The notes under the pieces: generated by a model
The model's input: only the letters and a program-made list of their open reading frames with translations
What the model was told of the DNA's origin: nothing
The model's database searches: none
Origin: Phycomyces blakesleeanus NRRL 1555(-)
Taxonomy: Eukaryota; Mucoromycota; Mucoromycetes; Mucorales; Phycomycetaceae
DNA: 64,000 nt
Direction of reading: 5' to 3'
Assembly (NCBI RefSeq): GCF_001638985.1
Contig: NW_017265151.1
Span: 931,757 to 995,756, forward strand
Made by a program: the position numbers and the translations under genes
Shown here: positions 11,054-23,900 of the stretch, piece by piece
Position numbering within the stretch: position 1 is the stretch's first letter
Layout of the letters: every line of letters starts with the position of its first letter

Positions 11054-13549
11054 CTTGAGTATTACTAGGAGTATATATATATATATATATGGGAAAATGA
11101 ATTAAAGAGGTATATAAATAAGTACTACAAATAATTATAATTATAATAATTATAAAATGAATAAGACTCACTAGTATATATATATTTTAGTTTTTAATTT
11201 TCTTTTGAACGTGAATAGGATCCCCCGAATTTAAATGTAATCACTCTTTGATTCGGCACCGTATCAGGTCATAGCAGAGGTGCCTTTTTTAAGGTTTCTA
11301 ACCTATAAAGAAGCGCCTTTAAAATAAAACTTAAAGAGTTGAGCCGATGGATAATGTACATTTTTTTTGGAGGAGCATTTTCTTCTGCAAGCTCTGTCTT
11401 CCTGACAGATTTAATAATAGATTTACTCATATATTGTGGGGAGAGATCCTCTTTTTTTTATATTACATATTATTTAAAAAGAAACTTGAATAATTATTTT
11501 TTGGCGGGTACGGAATAAGCGGAAAGCGTTACACTGATGTCTGCCTTGCTCCCCCACTCAATAAATCGACTGATCTGGAGGTCTAAAGTCCGAGGTTGAA
11601 GTCTATATCATGTATACCGGTATTTAGCATTCCTTATCGAATTCTCCATGCCATTCCTTTCAATTGTGAAGTACATCTTGCATTAAAAAAAGCATTAAAA
11701 AAGGTCTCGACGTTGAAAGAAAAAATAAGAAGAAAGAGGTATACTTGTATTTTGAATACGCATAGATAAATAAGTCTGTGTTATGCATTATTCACAAACC
11801 AGAAGAATTTGTATTTAACCTTTTTATTGAAATATGGCAAAAAACTAGTAGCTAATCATAATATAAGAGATAATCTGTAATAATTGTCAATATATTTGCT
11901 AGAGAATCTGCAGCAGTTACTTTAAAAACCGGTTTTACTTTAAATTCTAAAGTAAGCCTAAAAGTTTCTTTTTTCCAAGAATTCGTCTGCAGCAGTTACT
12001 TTTGCGTTTGCTTTATATGGGAAGCTTTTCAGAATCTTTTTCATTTTTCTTTTGTTAGAACTTCGATGATTTCTCCCATGCTTCTTTATAATTCTATATA
12101 TATATAATCAATAGATTAATAATAAGTACAGTTCCTGCTCAAAAGTCACTGCTGGAGATACTACTTTATTTGTTCAGATTCTTGGGTTCTATAATCGCTA
12201 TATATCGAATGTAAGTTTTGCCCACCCTTAAAATAAAGAATATATATATAAGCAACATTTACGACATACGCTGACATACGCTGACATATTGCACGTTTAA
12301 CTATATTTTTTTATCAACGGTCTATATTACAAATATGTAACCAAGATACTACACTTTGTTACCATAACAATAATCTATTTTATAATGAAAAATATGAACA
12401 TTTAATATTGAAAATATTCATGCTATTGAATTCATTATCTTATATAAGCTTGAATCAATATTAAATAGCAAAATCTAAAACATACAGTCCGAACTTATAG
12501 AAGAAGAAAAAAAAGAAAAAAAAAGGCTTCTTTACCTTTATAGCCGATCGCCTATATATTTTATTTTGGGATAAAAATGAACCAATATGAGCACATAACC
12601 ATAATGGCTATTAGAACTGGGCTAGTTCCATGAATAATAGTCTGATTTTAAACAAGCTTTACCACAAATATGCGTATTATTATTATTATTATTTTATTTG
12701 AAGTAAGTCTTGTTTTTCCTTTGCTATTTTTTAAGCTTTTTTTTCTAGGACTCACTACCAAAAATAAATAAATTATTTAATATTGTAGCTTACAATTTGT
12801 GCAGGGGTAAGTTTTAATGTTTTTTGCACCTTTTCAAACTTAAAACAAAAGACGGTCGGTATTTTCAGTGATTGACACCTAGAAGCTAACCTGAATCTTT
12901 TGTGCAATATGCAAATCAATGAGGCCTAAATTATATTATTGAGGAGCAATTTAATTATAAAGATACAGAGTAATACATATCAGAGTATATCACTGTATAA
13001 ATATTTTTTGTCTTTCTCTCTTTCTCTCTCTTTAATAAAACAAAATATTAAGGCTGATAATTATATCAATTATGTGTGTTCCAATAGAACTTTAACCTTG
13101 AAGGCAAACCTTATGTTTAGCTATCCTCTTTAGTTAGGATATCCCGCCACAGCTAATGTGGCTTGAGATTTGTGAGTTTCTTCTTTTTGTATTTGAAACC
13201 CAGTTGTGGCACTCATTTCATTTTGTTTTTGTTTTTAGGATTTCTGTAAAATTCCAGAAATCCTATAAATGCATTAATAGTTACTCAGTTTTATAATGTA
13301 TAAAACAATAGCCTTTATTTATTTTTATAAGAATATATATATATATATTGAAATATAATGATAAAAACTCGAATTTAAATTTTATATATAAAAAGAGGGC
13401 GAGTGAGGGAGGGGGGAAATCTGGATCTATGAGCTTTCTCTAAAAAAAAAGCCTTTTTTGTTGTTTAAAGAAAATGGTTATTTCTTAAATGAATAAAAAT
13501 ATGTACAATGATTGCTAAACAAAACAAAAAAATGAATTGACAAAAAAAA
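11054..13549. other. Intergenic between lipase 2 (5' side) and lipase 3 (3' side)
   Basis: About 2.5 kb of AT-rich DNA. The first 220 bp hold the lipase 2 promoter, with an AT run at about 11070-11090 and a block shared with lipase 3 at 11234-11264. I see no supported gene or RNA in the rest. Confidence 0.5.
11234..11264 (-). promoter_or_regulatory. Upstream block of lipase 2 shared with lipase 3
   Basis: The + strand text aatgtaatcact...cggcaccgta matches aatataatcact...aagcaccata at 15434-15467. Both blocks sit roughly 180-210 bp upstream of their start codons. Conserved position and sequence between paralogues suggest a transcription factor site or an unerased duplication boundary. Confidence 0.45.
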
Positions 13550-15256
13550 TTAGGTACAGGTGCCAGTATCGATACCAAAGTAACTAATTAAAATAAATGG
13601 GTTAGTATACGTTTGCTCTAATATAAGATCCATCCGAAATCAAGTCTTACGTAAGGTGATCGCGAAGTTTGGTAAATGGAACAATAGAATTTGAACATTG
13701 TGAGGAGTCAAGTTCACTGCGGCAAATTTCTGGTAACCAAAGAAAATGTTAGATGCCAAATGTCAAGTGTCAAATGTCAAATTCTACAGCAAGCTCTCTA
13801 AAGTAATAATTACTGTTTACAAAAAGTGCCCTATGAATACTTACTAACTCTGTCTTCATCTGTAATCCAATACTCGGTTCCAGGATGTAAGAAACCCAGA
13901 TACTGAGGAGGAACATGGGGAACAACTAATTAAAGCTCGGATTAGCAATTGTAACAGTGGCAAAAAGAAAAAAGAAGAGAAAAAGGGCGATAACACTTAC
14001 TATCTTGGTTGTGTATGACCCGTGTTATTGGGATTCCAGTTCTAACTACATAGTGGGCAAATGCAGGATCTCCAACACGAGGACCACCTAGTTTATAGGC
14101 AAATACGATGTTATTCTAATGCTTTTAAATACCACTATTACAGTAGGCCTACCGAATGTTACAATAGAAAGGTTCCAGGCGTCAAAGCGGCTATCACGCT
14201 GGAACAAATCCAATCCACCAAGAATAGCAAGAGCACCACCGAGAGAATGTCTAAATAGAAAGAAAATCAAGGTATAAAATAAAAAATAAGTGATTGTTCA
14301 ATGTATTGGATTAGTAGTTTAAATTAATTACCCAGTAACAACGACTCGATAGTGAGGATAATCAGTAATTTGCTGTGTCATTTCACTGAGAACATCTTTT
14401 TGAACGGACATGTATGCATTGTAGAAGCCTAGTCTTACATTTCACATGCTTAGTATGCTTACGCTATATTATATATCTCATAGATCTTCTCAGATTTTAC
14501 CATTATGAACATTAGTGCCTTTGACAGGAGGATAGCTTGTGGGAGAAAAATCGGCATCCTTTTTTTTAAAAGAAAAAAGAAGTTAATACCCATAGAGCTT
14601 ACGATATTTTTGAACTATAACACTCACAGCAATCACGTTTGCGAAGGAACTTGTACCTTTTATAAAAATAATAATAATAATTTTTTAGTACATATAATTA
14701 GCTAGACTTGATTGAATTCTCACATACCTCTGAACACAAGGCTGATGATCCCGGTCTTGTCATTACGAATAATATAGCCATTGGTGTCCAAACTACCGGA
14801 CTTAAATGTAGAGACAAGACTTTCATCTCTGGAGCAATGCTCACAGACCCAGGTGTTCATAGGAACAACACTACGGCAATAAGCGTTGGCTGCATTCTGT
14901 GCGTAGCCCTTTAATTCTTTGACCTTTTTATAACTGGCATAAAAAGTTGCTCTGCGAGACATTCTAGAATTGACATGATTGGAATTTGCAGCCGAAGAGT
15001 TGAAGTCCATGCTATCCGCCTGGTCAACATTTCTTGGGAGAGGAGTATTGATTTTTGTGTCTAGTTTTTGGCCAACCATGTCAAGATAAGAGAATTCACT
15101 TGGTACTGTTGCACGCTGAGCAATGACGGGAGGGACGGTGAAGGATCGAGTGGCGTTAGTGGTGAGAGTATTATTGGCAGTCGGAGTAGCCATGGAAACA
15201 GGGGAATAAACAAAAAACATAACAACGGCTATAATCGACAAAGAAGTGAGCTTCAT
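13550..15256 (-). CDS. Secreted triacylglycerol lipase 3
   Basis: Nine exons from high to low: 15256-14728, 14656-14628, 14558-14501, 14428-14332, 14250-14153, 14087-14001, 13925-13845, 13729-13651, 13583-13550, giving 363 residues. Every exon has the same length as in lipase 1. The N-terminus (MKLTSLSIIAVVMFFVYSPV) is a signal peptide, followed by a propeptide ending near SRMSRRATFYA. The catalytic elements are standard: GHSLGGA, Asp in IHNQDIVPHVPP and His in RDHLTYFGIDTGTCT, with FRGTSS at the oxyanion loop. The mature part keeps YCRSVV and the family cysteines. It is transcribed in the same direction as lipase 2. This one is more canonical than lipase 2. Confidence 0.95.
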
Positions 15257-17240
15257 GTATGATTGTATTGGAGGTAAAGATAGTGAGCGATGTAGAAATG
15301 AAGTATATTAATAAGATATGTGAGCAAAGAAAAAAAAGGAATCGAGGCAAGTTCAACCGATAGATATATATATACTATTTTTTTTTAATATTTATTTTTA
15401 GTTTTCATTTGACGAACAAGATCTTCAAAGCTTCAATATAATCACTTTTCTGTTTAAGCACCATACGGATTTATACCAAAGGTTTCTTGAAAATCCTCTA
15501 CCCTGTCATAAAAAATATCTTTAAGATAAAGTTTCCAAAAGTGAGGGTATAGACACTATACATTTCTCAGGGGGTGCCTGTGTGTTTGTGCGTTTTTTTT
15601 TTAAAAAAAAAAATTATGTGTGTGTGTTCCAAAATGCTAAATAATAATTTCGTACCGGCTTGTGGGTTTTATTCGCTATACTTAAAGCACAAATAGAAAT
15701 TTGCCGGTGCTATTAAGAACAAGTATTCGTTTTGATATACATCTTCTTGCTCTTTATATAAAAAAGAAGAACCAGAGCATACACAAAGATAAAAAAAAAA
15801 AGACTTGCTTGACTCTTCTTTCAAGTTCAACAGTCAGGTATAGATCATTCGTATAGATAAACCCCACTTTTTATGAAATTTTTCACGACATTCCTTGTAC
15901 TTGTATTTATCATTCCTTTAATTGATATCGCTTTTTGCTTTTACAATAGGAAGGATATAAAGCCTTTGATCATTGTCTTTAAAAAGAAACAGAGTTTAAT
16001 TCATATCATTTTTTTCTATGGATTATTTTCGACCCAGGAAAATTTTGGTTTATACCCTTTGATAAATAAGAAAGACAGGCAATGGATTTGTGGTAGTGTC
16101 TTGTAAGTTTGTTAAAGGTTTGGTCGCATAATTTATTTATATATCAGTGTTGAACTATAGGCTCTATCCAATCTTACAATAAGAGGCACAATGATCTTCT
16201 GGTCCAGTCGTTATTAGGGCATATTTTTAGAATATACAATTTAACCTTTTGTCTCTTTGGTAAAGACATTCTATTGTGGAGGGTACATTAAACTTAAGAT
16301 TGTGTCATAAACTATCTATACTAATTTGACACCAATAAGTTTATCCATTTCATTTCAATCTCTCTAAATCTTTAAAGAGATCATTATCCAATATAGAAAA
16401 CTATTGTCCTACCGTTTTCACTGCTTTCTTGGTTAAGCGGTTTGGTAAATTTAAGCAACAATTCTATACAACCATTTCTACTGTAAAATTAAAAAAAAAT
16501 AGTGATAATGAAAACCCTTATTATTTGTCGTTTACAAGCTATGATTCTCTTATAAGTTGAATCAAAGAAAACACATCCTTAATGGTGCTTATTTAATTAT
16601 ACCAACCCAAATTGATAGCAACAAGGGTTTAAAACTTGCATTCCAATATCGATGTTTCTTTTTTATCGGTATGTATATTAACATTATCAGGTTCACATTG
16701 TTCCTTTATCCCCCTTGCCTTTTTTAAGAAAGAAAAGAAAGAAAGAAAAAGCTATTATTGTACCATTTGTCCCTGGATATAAAATAAAGTTCAATCTCTG
16801 TAGTGTATCAGATGTGACCAGTTTTTGTACAGTATAAAAATTACATCTAAGAAAGAAATACATCACTAAAGGCAAGTTTATTTGGGACATACATAGTAAT
16901 AAATACTATCCTTGTATGATGCAAGTTAATTTTTAAGCTTTTTTTTCTCTATTGATTTGGCTTCTATTTATTTGAATGAATTATGCTACATACATAGTCG
17001 ATTCCAATTATCTATAGATTCTTTACATTTTTTTAAGAACTATAGTCTATGGGACTACATAATCAATTAACAAAAGCATCTGTGTTTTGGGCATGAATAC
17101 AAATTTATCTTCTTCCCTTTACATTTACTTTTATTCTTCACATACACATACAGTAGATACTAATATACCAGAGCCACTATGGATACCATATAATGCACCT
17201 TTCTCAAAGAGAACTACGAGTGTCTTATTCAATACGAAAC

Positions 17241-17279
<39 letters not shown>

Positions 17280-17896
17280 GTATCGTGTGCCACCAGTGCT
17301 TTCTATATACATAAATATACACTGACTTTTGTTGTCTCACTGGTTTTTTTAGATGCCCCTCCAGGTGTTGTAGTAAGGTAGACTGACGAAAAAAAATTGG
17401 TCAACTTCTCCCTCTAATAAGTTCATAATAGTCTCAATTAAATTCAAGGCTGGACTTTTTTTTCAGGGGATCACTCAAGAATCCTTATATCATAATCATC
17501 TTTATATATACAATTATATACATTCTGGTATGGATACTTTAAGAAAAATAACATTGTATTACGGTAATTAATGAATAAGAATGTATTGCAATCGTCTTTT
17601 AAGATGTTGTCTTTATGCTTTACATTCAGTTCACCCTATAAGGAGACAAGGTATTTAACACCCCTGGATTAAAGACGCGCGAACACAGTATAAACACAGC
17701 ACACATAATTTCTCATATCAGAAAACATCAAGGCTCCCCATTAAAAGCCATTAAAGAATATAATGAATGAATGAATGGAAAGAAAAAGAAAGAAAAATGT
17801 CAAATTTCATGTACCAATTGGTGCGCACTCGTATATTTATTTATTTATTCTTACTCTAATATCTATTCATATATTTGCGTGTGTAGATTTGGTTTG
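15257..17896. other. Intergenic between lipase 3 and dolichyldiphosphatase
   Basis: AT-rich. It includes the lipase 3 promoter (TATA-like run at about 15361-15375, shared block at 15434-15467) and an AT dinucleotide run at about 17244-17274. The short open frame at 15873-16106 starts with a hydrophobic stretch but has no other support. No RNA gene recognised. Confidence 0.45.
15434..15467 (-). promoter_or_regulatory. Upstream block of lipase 3 shared with lipase 2
   Basis: Counterpart of the 11234-11264 block, at the same distance from the start codon. Lipase 1 shows no comparable block at that distance. Confidence 0.45.
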
Positions 17897-18752
17897 TTAA
17901 GCAGCTTTTGGCTTCTGACCTGCCACAAAGCTCTCCCACTGCTGATACTCCAACTTTGCAACATTATCCACAGATCGCAAGTCTCGTAAATACACCAATT
18001 TTGCAAACCTTTGTCTCAGGATAAGCTCGACTAGACCAGAAGGTCGGATTACATGTTCGACCAAACAGTACCACAAAATACCAAAAATTGATCCAATAGA
18101 AGCCCCTACAGCAACTTGTCCAGATGTGTGGTAACCAAGATATATCCTAAATAAATTCATATTCACACAAATACATACACATACACATACATATTTATAT
18201 AAAAGCATGTAATAGAATTAAATTAAATTAAATGAAGAAAAAGCGAAGCAAAGAGTTACTTACCGAGATACTGAGACTAGAATAGCCAAACCAAACATTC
18301 CAAAACTAACAAGTACTTTCCAGACCGAATTATCTAGATGAATCGCCTTTTTCAAGTAAAGAGAACCGTACACGGCAAAGAACCAAATGAATTGAGCGTG
18401 GCTTGATGGCATACCATAGCCCGTTCCCAAATGACCTAATTATAGAGAATAATAAGTAAATATAATCGATATATATATATAATAAAGCTTTACCATGGGG
18501 ACGATGCATCTTTAAATATTCTTTTAGGACAGCATTAAGACCTTCATTTAACAGTTGCCCTGCCAACATAAAGATTCCTGCTAGTTCTCTACGGGAAACA
18601 ATCACAGATGCATAGAATATAAGGATGGCAAGGGGTAAGAGAGTAATGTATGCAAATGCATAGGCAATTTTATCTTCCGAAGAAAACTCAACGTGAGTTA
18701 AGGAAAGTGAAGTCAAGGGAACATTTTGAAAAGGATCGCCTTGTGTGGCCAT
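17897..18752 (-). CDS. cax4: Dolichyldiphosphatase (PAP2 superfamily)
   Basis: Removes a phosphate from dolichyl diphosphate on the lumenal side of the ER membrane, recycling the lipid carrier for N-glycosylation. Three exons: 18752-18494, 18435-18264, 18146-17897, giving 226 residues, a normal length for the yeast Cwh8/Cax4 and animal DOLPP1 family. The PAP2 phosphatase signature is complete: K-x6-R-P in KEYLKMHRPHG (first intron falls right after it), PSSH in GYGMPSSHAQF, and SR-x5-H in SRIYLGYHTSGQ, with the second intron inside the SR. Several hydrophobic segments surround these motifs (LPLAILIFYASVIV; VLVSFGMFGLAILV). The start is the first ATG before an acidic cytosolic N-terminus. It is tandem with, and about 380 bp downstream of, the acetyl-CoA hydrolase stop; no functional link is implied. 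Confidence 0.93.
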
Positions 18753-19131
18753 GATGATGATGGTAATAATAATCGCACATCATCAATTCAATTCAATTCA
18801 AATAAAATAAAATAAAGACCAAAAGAAACCTCACACTGTGTAATCTTAGAGTAGGCTAAGCCACATACACACACATATAGACACACTGTTACGAAATATG
18901 ATTATAGTTATTATTGTAGAGTGGATCATAATAGAAATTTATTGAGTGGTTTTTGTACAAGCAAGGTGAGAGAAAGAAAAAAAAAGGAAAGAAAGAGAAA
19001 GAGATATGTGCGTGTGTATATTTTAGTTTTTAGTTTTTTTTTTAGTTTTGTTTTTCTTCTTCTAAGAGAAAAGTGTAATAATGAAAGGAACATTTTGGCT
19101 TTTTGGTTATTTTGTTTTTTGTTTTTTTTTT
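18753..19131. other. Short intergenic region
   Basis: Holds the 5' flank of the dolichyldiphosphatase gene and the 3' flank of the acetyl-CoA hydrolase gene. A-rich and T-rich low-complexity sequence dominates 18975-19133. Confidence 0.6.
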
Positions 19132-21592
19132 TTACCAAGAGTCAATCTTCATGGTACCGTTCTCAAGGAGGTTGGTATGCATCTTGAAGACCTTGTCGAG
19201 CATATGGGGCTCGTGACCCATGCCTCTAGCCAAGCACTGCTTGGTGGCCTGGTCAAGGTAGTCCTGGAGAAGGGGTCTGTAGTCAGGGTGGGCGCACTTG
19301 TCGATGACAACCTGAGCACGGTCACGGGGGCACAAACCACGGAGATCTGCCAAACCCTGTTCGGTCACATAGACATCCAAATCGTGCTCGGTCTGATCGA
19401 CGTGGGTAGACATGGGAACGACACAGGTGATACCGTTGGGATCGGTCTTGGAGGGACGGGTAGAAGGAGTATGCATGATACTGAGCTTAGAGTTACGCAA
19501 GAAATCACCGGAACCACCAAGACCGTTGAGCATACCAGAACCGCAGACAAGGGTAGAGTTGGCATGGCCATAGATCTATACAAAAAATAAAAATAAAGAT
19601 AGTGAGTTTATAATGTCTTACAAAGCACATACACTCTGTATATATATATATATATATTTAATTAGCTTACATCAAATTCGACGGGAGTGTTCATGGCAAT
19701 GCAGCCAAGTCTGCGAATGATTTCAGGTGAGTTGGAGACCTGCTGACTGCGGAGAAGGAGGCGGTCCTTGTAGCTTTCCCAGTTCTTGTAGAAGTGATCG
19801 AAACCATCGGGAGAGAAACGGATAGATGTGGCGCTGGCGAACTTGAGCTTACCAGAGTCAAAGAACTCCAAGAAGGTGTCCTGCAATACTTCAGTGAAGC
19901 TGTGGCACCAGTAAAGAAGGAGCAGAACACGGGAGATGAATTAGTAAATACAATATAGTATAATGTACTATATTAAACACTACCATCGTTCAGCTTCACC
20001 CAGCCTCACTTTTCCTCAATCCAACCCGACCCAACCCAATCCAATCCAATCCAACCCAACACGGCCCAACTCATTTCACCTCACCTTACTTCACCTCACT
20101 TTATCTTATCTCTTCCCCCAAATCTTCCCATTCCCCAAACCCTCCCTATTTCCACCTCAATTTCCCTCATTATCCCATCTTATCCCAACCTATCCCACCA
20201 TCCTTTCCATTTCAGCCCATGGCAGAGAGATCCATGTATTTCAAAATCAAAATCAAAATCAAAAGAAAAACTTACACAGTAACGTCCTTGAAGTTGGACT
20301 TTGCGAGGTTACCAATGACAGCATTTGCAATGTTTCCAATACCAGACTGGAGGGGCAAAAGGGTTTCGGGAAGACGGCCCATCTTGACTTCGTGTTCCAA
20401 GAACTCGACGAGGTTGTTAGCAATTGCGTTGGCCTTTTCGTCACCGGGAGTGTTGGGGCCGGTGCAATCGGGGCGGTTGCTCTCAACAACGGCAAGAATC
20501 TTGTCGGTGTCGATGGGGATAGCCTGGGAACCGATTCTGTCTTCGGTGCTCATGACAAGGTAAGGCTTGCGGTAAGGGGGGAGATCGCACATGGTGATGT
20601 CGTGGAGACCTTCGAAGGAAGGAATGCGGGTATTGACTTCGATGATAATCTTGTCGGCCATCTGGATGAGTTCGGGAGTGGCACCAACGGAAGCACCGGG
20701 AACAATGTGGCCATCTTCGGTGATAGCGGTAGCCTCAATAATGACAACGTCGAGCTTCTTGTTGGGCTTATCCTTGGTGTAGAAACCTACAATAGAAAAA
20801 TGAAGGCAAAAAATAATTGATTAATTAATTAATTAATTAATGTTTGTAAATTACGGGATAAATTGGGAGTTTTGTATGTATATGTATATATATATATATA
20901 TTATTTTAATTTCATATAGCACGTCAAATCATTTTCATTTCCCAGCTTTGTGGGTATACAAGCACAGTGAAGAACAATATGATATGATATGATATGATAT
21001 GATCTGTAGTGTAGTGTAGCTTTTCTTACCATAGACAAGATCCTGAGGGAACATGGACAAATGCTTATCGGCGAAACGAATGCGACCTGCATTGATACCC
21101 TTCTTGATGTTTCTTCCGACCTGATGGGGATAACGACGGTCGATCATGTCGTTGGCAGCCCAACGATCTTCGCACTCAGCACCACTGGAGGCACCTACGA
21201 AGAGGTTGAACTTCCACTTGCCCTGAAGGTTGTTCTTCTCGACGTGCTCGGCCATGGCGATAGGGATCATCTTGGGGTATCCAACACCAGTGAATCCAGA
21301 CCAACCGAGATACCTAAATACACAGATACATAGATAACACACACACACACACACACAGAGCGAGATAGATAGATAGCAAATATATATATATATTGATAGC
21401 GACAGTGATTAGATTATTTGTTATATTGTATGTATATGAACATCAAATAGCGGTATCAATGCCATTTGATTTGGAACAAGCTACATACTGTCCAGGCTCA
21501 AAGAACTTGAGGGTATCTTCGGCAGTCATAACCTTTTTAAGCAAGGCTGGACGACGAACACGAGACTTCAATGCAGCGCTGACAGTTGCCAT
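19132..21592 (-). CDS. ach1: Acetyl-CoA hydrolase / acyl-CoA:acetate CoA-transferase
   Basis: Family enzymes move CoA between succinyl-CoA and acetate or hydrolyse acetyl-CoA, usually in mitochondria. Five exons: 21592-21489, 21313-21030, 20786-20276, 19899-19671, 19575-19132, giving 523 residues, the usual length. Recognisable segments in order are [46 protein letters not shown], the glycine-rich [14 protein letters not shown] loop, FTEVLQD (likely holding the active-site Glu), [31 protein letters not shown], and [18 protein letters not shown] near the C-terminus. The N-terminus is rich in basic residues ([13 protein letters not shown]), fitting mitochondrial import. Its coding sequence is distinctly more GC-rich and codon-biased than neighbouring genes, suggesting high expression; this is a visual impression, not a computed value. 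Confidence 0.95.
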
Positions 21593-22681
21593 TGTTGATT
21601 TTGGAAGTAAAGAATGTTATTCAGAACAAAGAAAAAAAAATGAAAATGGAGAAGAAACAGCCGGGAAAAAACTAGGCGCGTCTTTTATATGGATCGAGGG
21701 AGAAAACCATCCATAAATAATAAACAGTGGCATGTCTTGACGGAGCGGGCACTTAAAGTTCTTTTTGCCGGGTAAACTTGACACACTACACACACACACA
21801 AATGATTCATATAACATATTCACTATCTCTCTCTCTATATAAATATAAATATACATCATTATTACATACACATAATTATCTAACTTTTTCTTCTGTTCCT
21901 TTGATTTGCTTTGCTTTACCTTGATGTATTCTGGCAACTTCTTTTATATAAAACAAAATGGTCTTGATTATTTTCAATTGCTTTATATGTACATATGTCT
22001 GCTTGGAAAAAAAAACTACTTCTTTTAAGACGGTCTTTTAAAAGATGAAATATATAGATAGAAATAATTACATCTCTTTCTATTAGGTTCTTGAGATCTC
22101 TATAGCTCTATGTGTGTCTGTATGCCTATATATTTACATGCATATCTATACCTGTCTATATCTACATCTCTACATTTCTACATTTCTATAGATCTGTACA
22201 TCTTTTGCACCATTTATATTTCTTTCCTTCCTTCCTTTCTTTTTTGTTTTGTTTCAAATCCAGAAAAGCGCGGGGTAGGTTGAATTAGACAAATATCGCC
22301 GTCTTTTATAATAATCTATTTATTTTATTTTATTTTATTTTATATTATATTTTTTTCTCTCCCGCCGAGGTGGAATGTTTACTTGTTTTTTTTTCATTTG
22401 CAAATCATATAATCTTTTTGAAATAAAAGCAAAGCTAATAAGTAACCATAGTAACGTCCAATAGTAAGAAGAAGAAGAATTCATACAGAACTATAGCCAG
22501 TATTAGTAATTAAGATATTCATACTAGTTGGAAGAAAAAGGGTAAAAGAAAATAGCCAAGAGATAAAAAAAAAAAAAACCATCTTCCTTTGTGCCACAAT
22601 ATCTCTCTTACAAAAAAGGAAATATAGACGGACCTATTGATTGTGGGGTAATATGAGTTGTTTCTATTTTATTTTATTTTA
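21593..22681. other. Intergenic upstream of acetyl-CoA hydrolase
   Basis: The first few hundred bases are the likely promoter and include small GC-rich patches (near 21660-21680 and 21739-21775) that stand out against the AT-rich background. The rest is low-complexity AT and TTTTA repeats (about 22320-22345). Confidence 0.5.
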
Positions 22682-22813
22682 TTATTTATTTCTTACATCG
22701 GCTAAACGATGAGGAATGAAGGCACTGTACTGTAGGAACATGGCAAGGTTTAGAATACCGAACTGGTCAAAATCGAGCACCGTTAAGTTCCCCAACGAGA
22801 AAAGAAAAGCCAT
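22682..22813 (-). CDS. Small hydrophobic open frame, 43 residues, unknown
   Basis: An open frame reading MAFLFSLGNLTVLDFDQFGI and continuing with NLAMFLQYSAFIPHRLADV. Its base use looks coding-like beside very AT-rich flanks. It is preceded by a good splice acceptor (tttccag ending at 22816), and a donor-like gtaaga follows the HRLAD codons, so it may be an internal exon of a larger minus-strand gene. A possible continuation follows acceptor-like tcaatag near 22640, but it runs into poly-T and I do not trust it. No family recognised. Confidence 0.3.
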   Translation of the reverse strand: MAFLFSLGNLTVLDFDQFGILNLAMFLQYSAFIPHRLADVRNK

Positions 22814-22989
22814 GGCTGGAAAACCAGTTTGATTTTGAAGTTTTATATATATATATATAAGTATTCAAATATATATAAAAAAAAACTATATATATATTTG
22901 TCTATGAGGATGGGCCTGAGAGGGGACGCTATGTTCTTTTAGCTTGTTGTAGACAGACTTCAATTGCCTAAAAAGAAAGATCATCCAAA

Positions 22990-23900
22990 TCTCTAGGAGG
23001 TTACCTTTATACTCTGCTGCTTTGTTCTTTCTTCCCTGTGTTCAATGGAGTACAGTTGAAGATGCTTGTCATTATCAGTTGTTATCTCCATCAGAGAGAA
23101 AAAAAAGGAGGGGGCAGATGTGGTTTTGTAGAAAACCATCTTTGCACTCAATGTCATAAAAGACCAGATCAATGGTAAAAGATCTGCAGGTGAATGAGAA
23201 AATCGCTTTATTGTTACACCATTGAATCGGCTAAATTGGATACGACCAAAAGTGATGTGAGATGTTTGGGGTTTGGAACCCAAACATTGTTCTAATATTG
23301 ACTTGTCGATAATCAAGGGTCAAGACTGTCGCAAGAAGATAAATAAGTCTATCAACACACAGATAGAAAGATCATGCACGCTAAGATAGAATGTCTCTGG
23401 ATCTCTCAATAAACTCATCATAAGAAACCTCAAAAGCATCAGAGATAAGAGGCATGTATCCTGTCATTCAAGGCAACCCGAAAACTGCTACGCGCCATTT
23501 TAGAATCCTGTGTAGGGCTAATCACTTTAATCTAAATCTCAATAATTAAAACTATATGCTACTTGCACGCTCTTTTGATATTCCAATGGTATAAGAGAGA
23601 TTTGAATTTATTCCCAAAAACCTTACCAATTGCCCCAATCTCTGCAGAACTGCAGTCAATCATTATTCTCTTAACATCTCAACCAAAGTGGAAGCCATTT
23701 CATGATCTGTTATAAAAGAAAACAGATTGGCAATGCCTTATTTGTAACAGAGATGCGAACAACAATCTTTAGGATCTTCATCAGGAATAGTGTTGAATGA
23801 CTTGCTTATTTTGTTTATAGATTCAATACACCATTCTTTAGAGTTTTGAAGATACTAATAGAATAAGAACTAGGATCAATAAAGATGCAGGATACAACAT
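22990..23900 (-). pseudogene. Decayed MULE-type transposase
   Basis: Pieces in several frames align in order with the better-preserved transposase at 61.7-63.8 kb. ALPICFLL corresponds to GFPVAYMV, TDHEMASTLVEMLRE to NDQTVRPISQWLVHLRE, and MIDCSSAEIGAIGKVFGNKF to ITIDCSISEVNAITSAFPHV, followed by YHWNIKRAC against YCKFHILRAW. The IDCS Asp and the CHWH-like block are typical of the MULE DDE core. Stops and frameshifts break every join. The minus-strand open frame at 22993-23316 is probably its C-terminal part, but that extension is weaker. Confidence 0.6.

Noticed and set aside
11540..11620. Less AT-rich stretch with a loose B-box-like gaggttgaagtc
   Set aside because: No acceptor stem, anticodon arm or A box could be fitted on either strand.
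15873..16106. 77-residue open frame with a signal-peptide-like start
   Set aside because: Composition is the same as the AT-rich background, with no splice context, no domain and low-complexity residues throughout.
19963..20820. Long + strand open frame of 285 residues
   Set aside because: It is the antisense shadow of acetyl-CoA hydrolase exon 3 and the following intron. The minus strand encodes the conserved protein.
22720..22815. 5S rRNA or snRNA-like composition
   Set aside because: No match to conserved 5S, U6 or SRP segments. The minus-strand reading as a protein frame explains the composition better.
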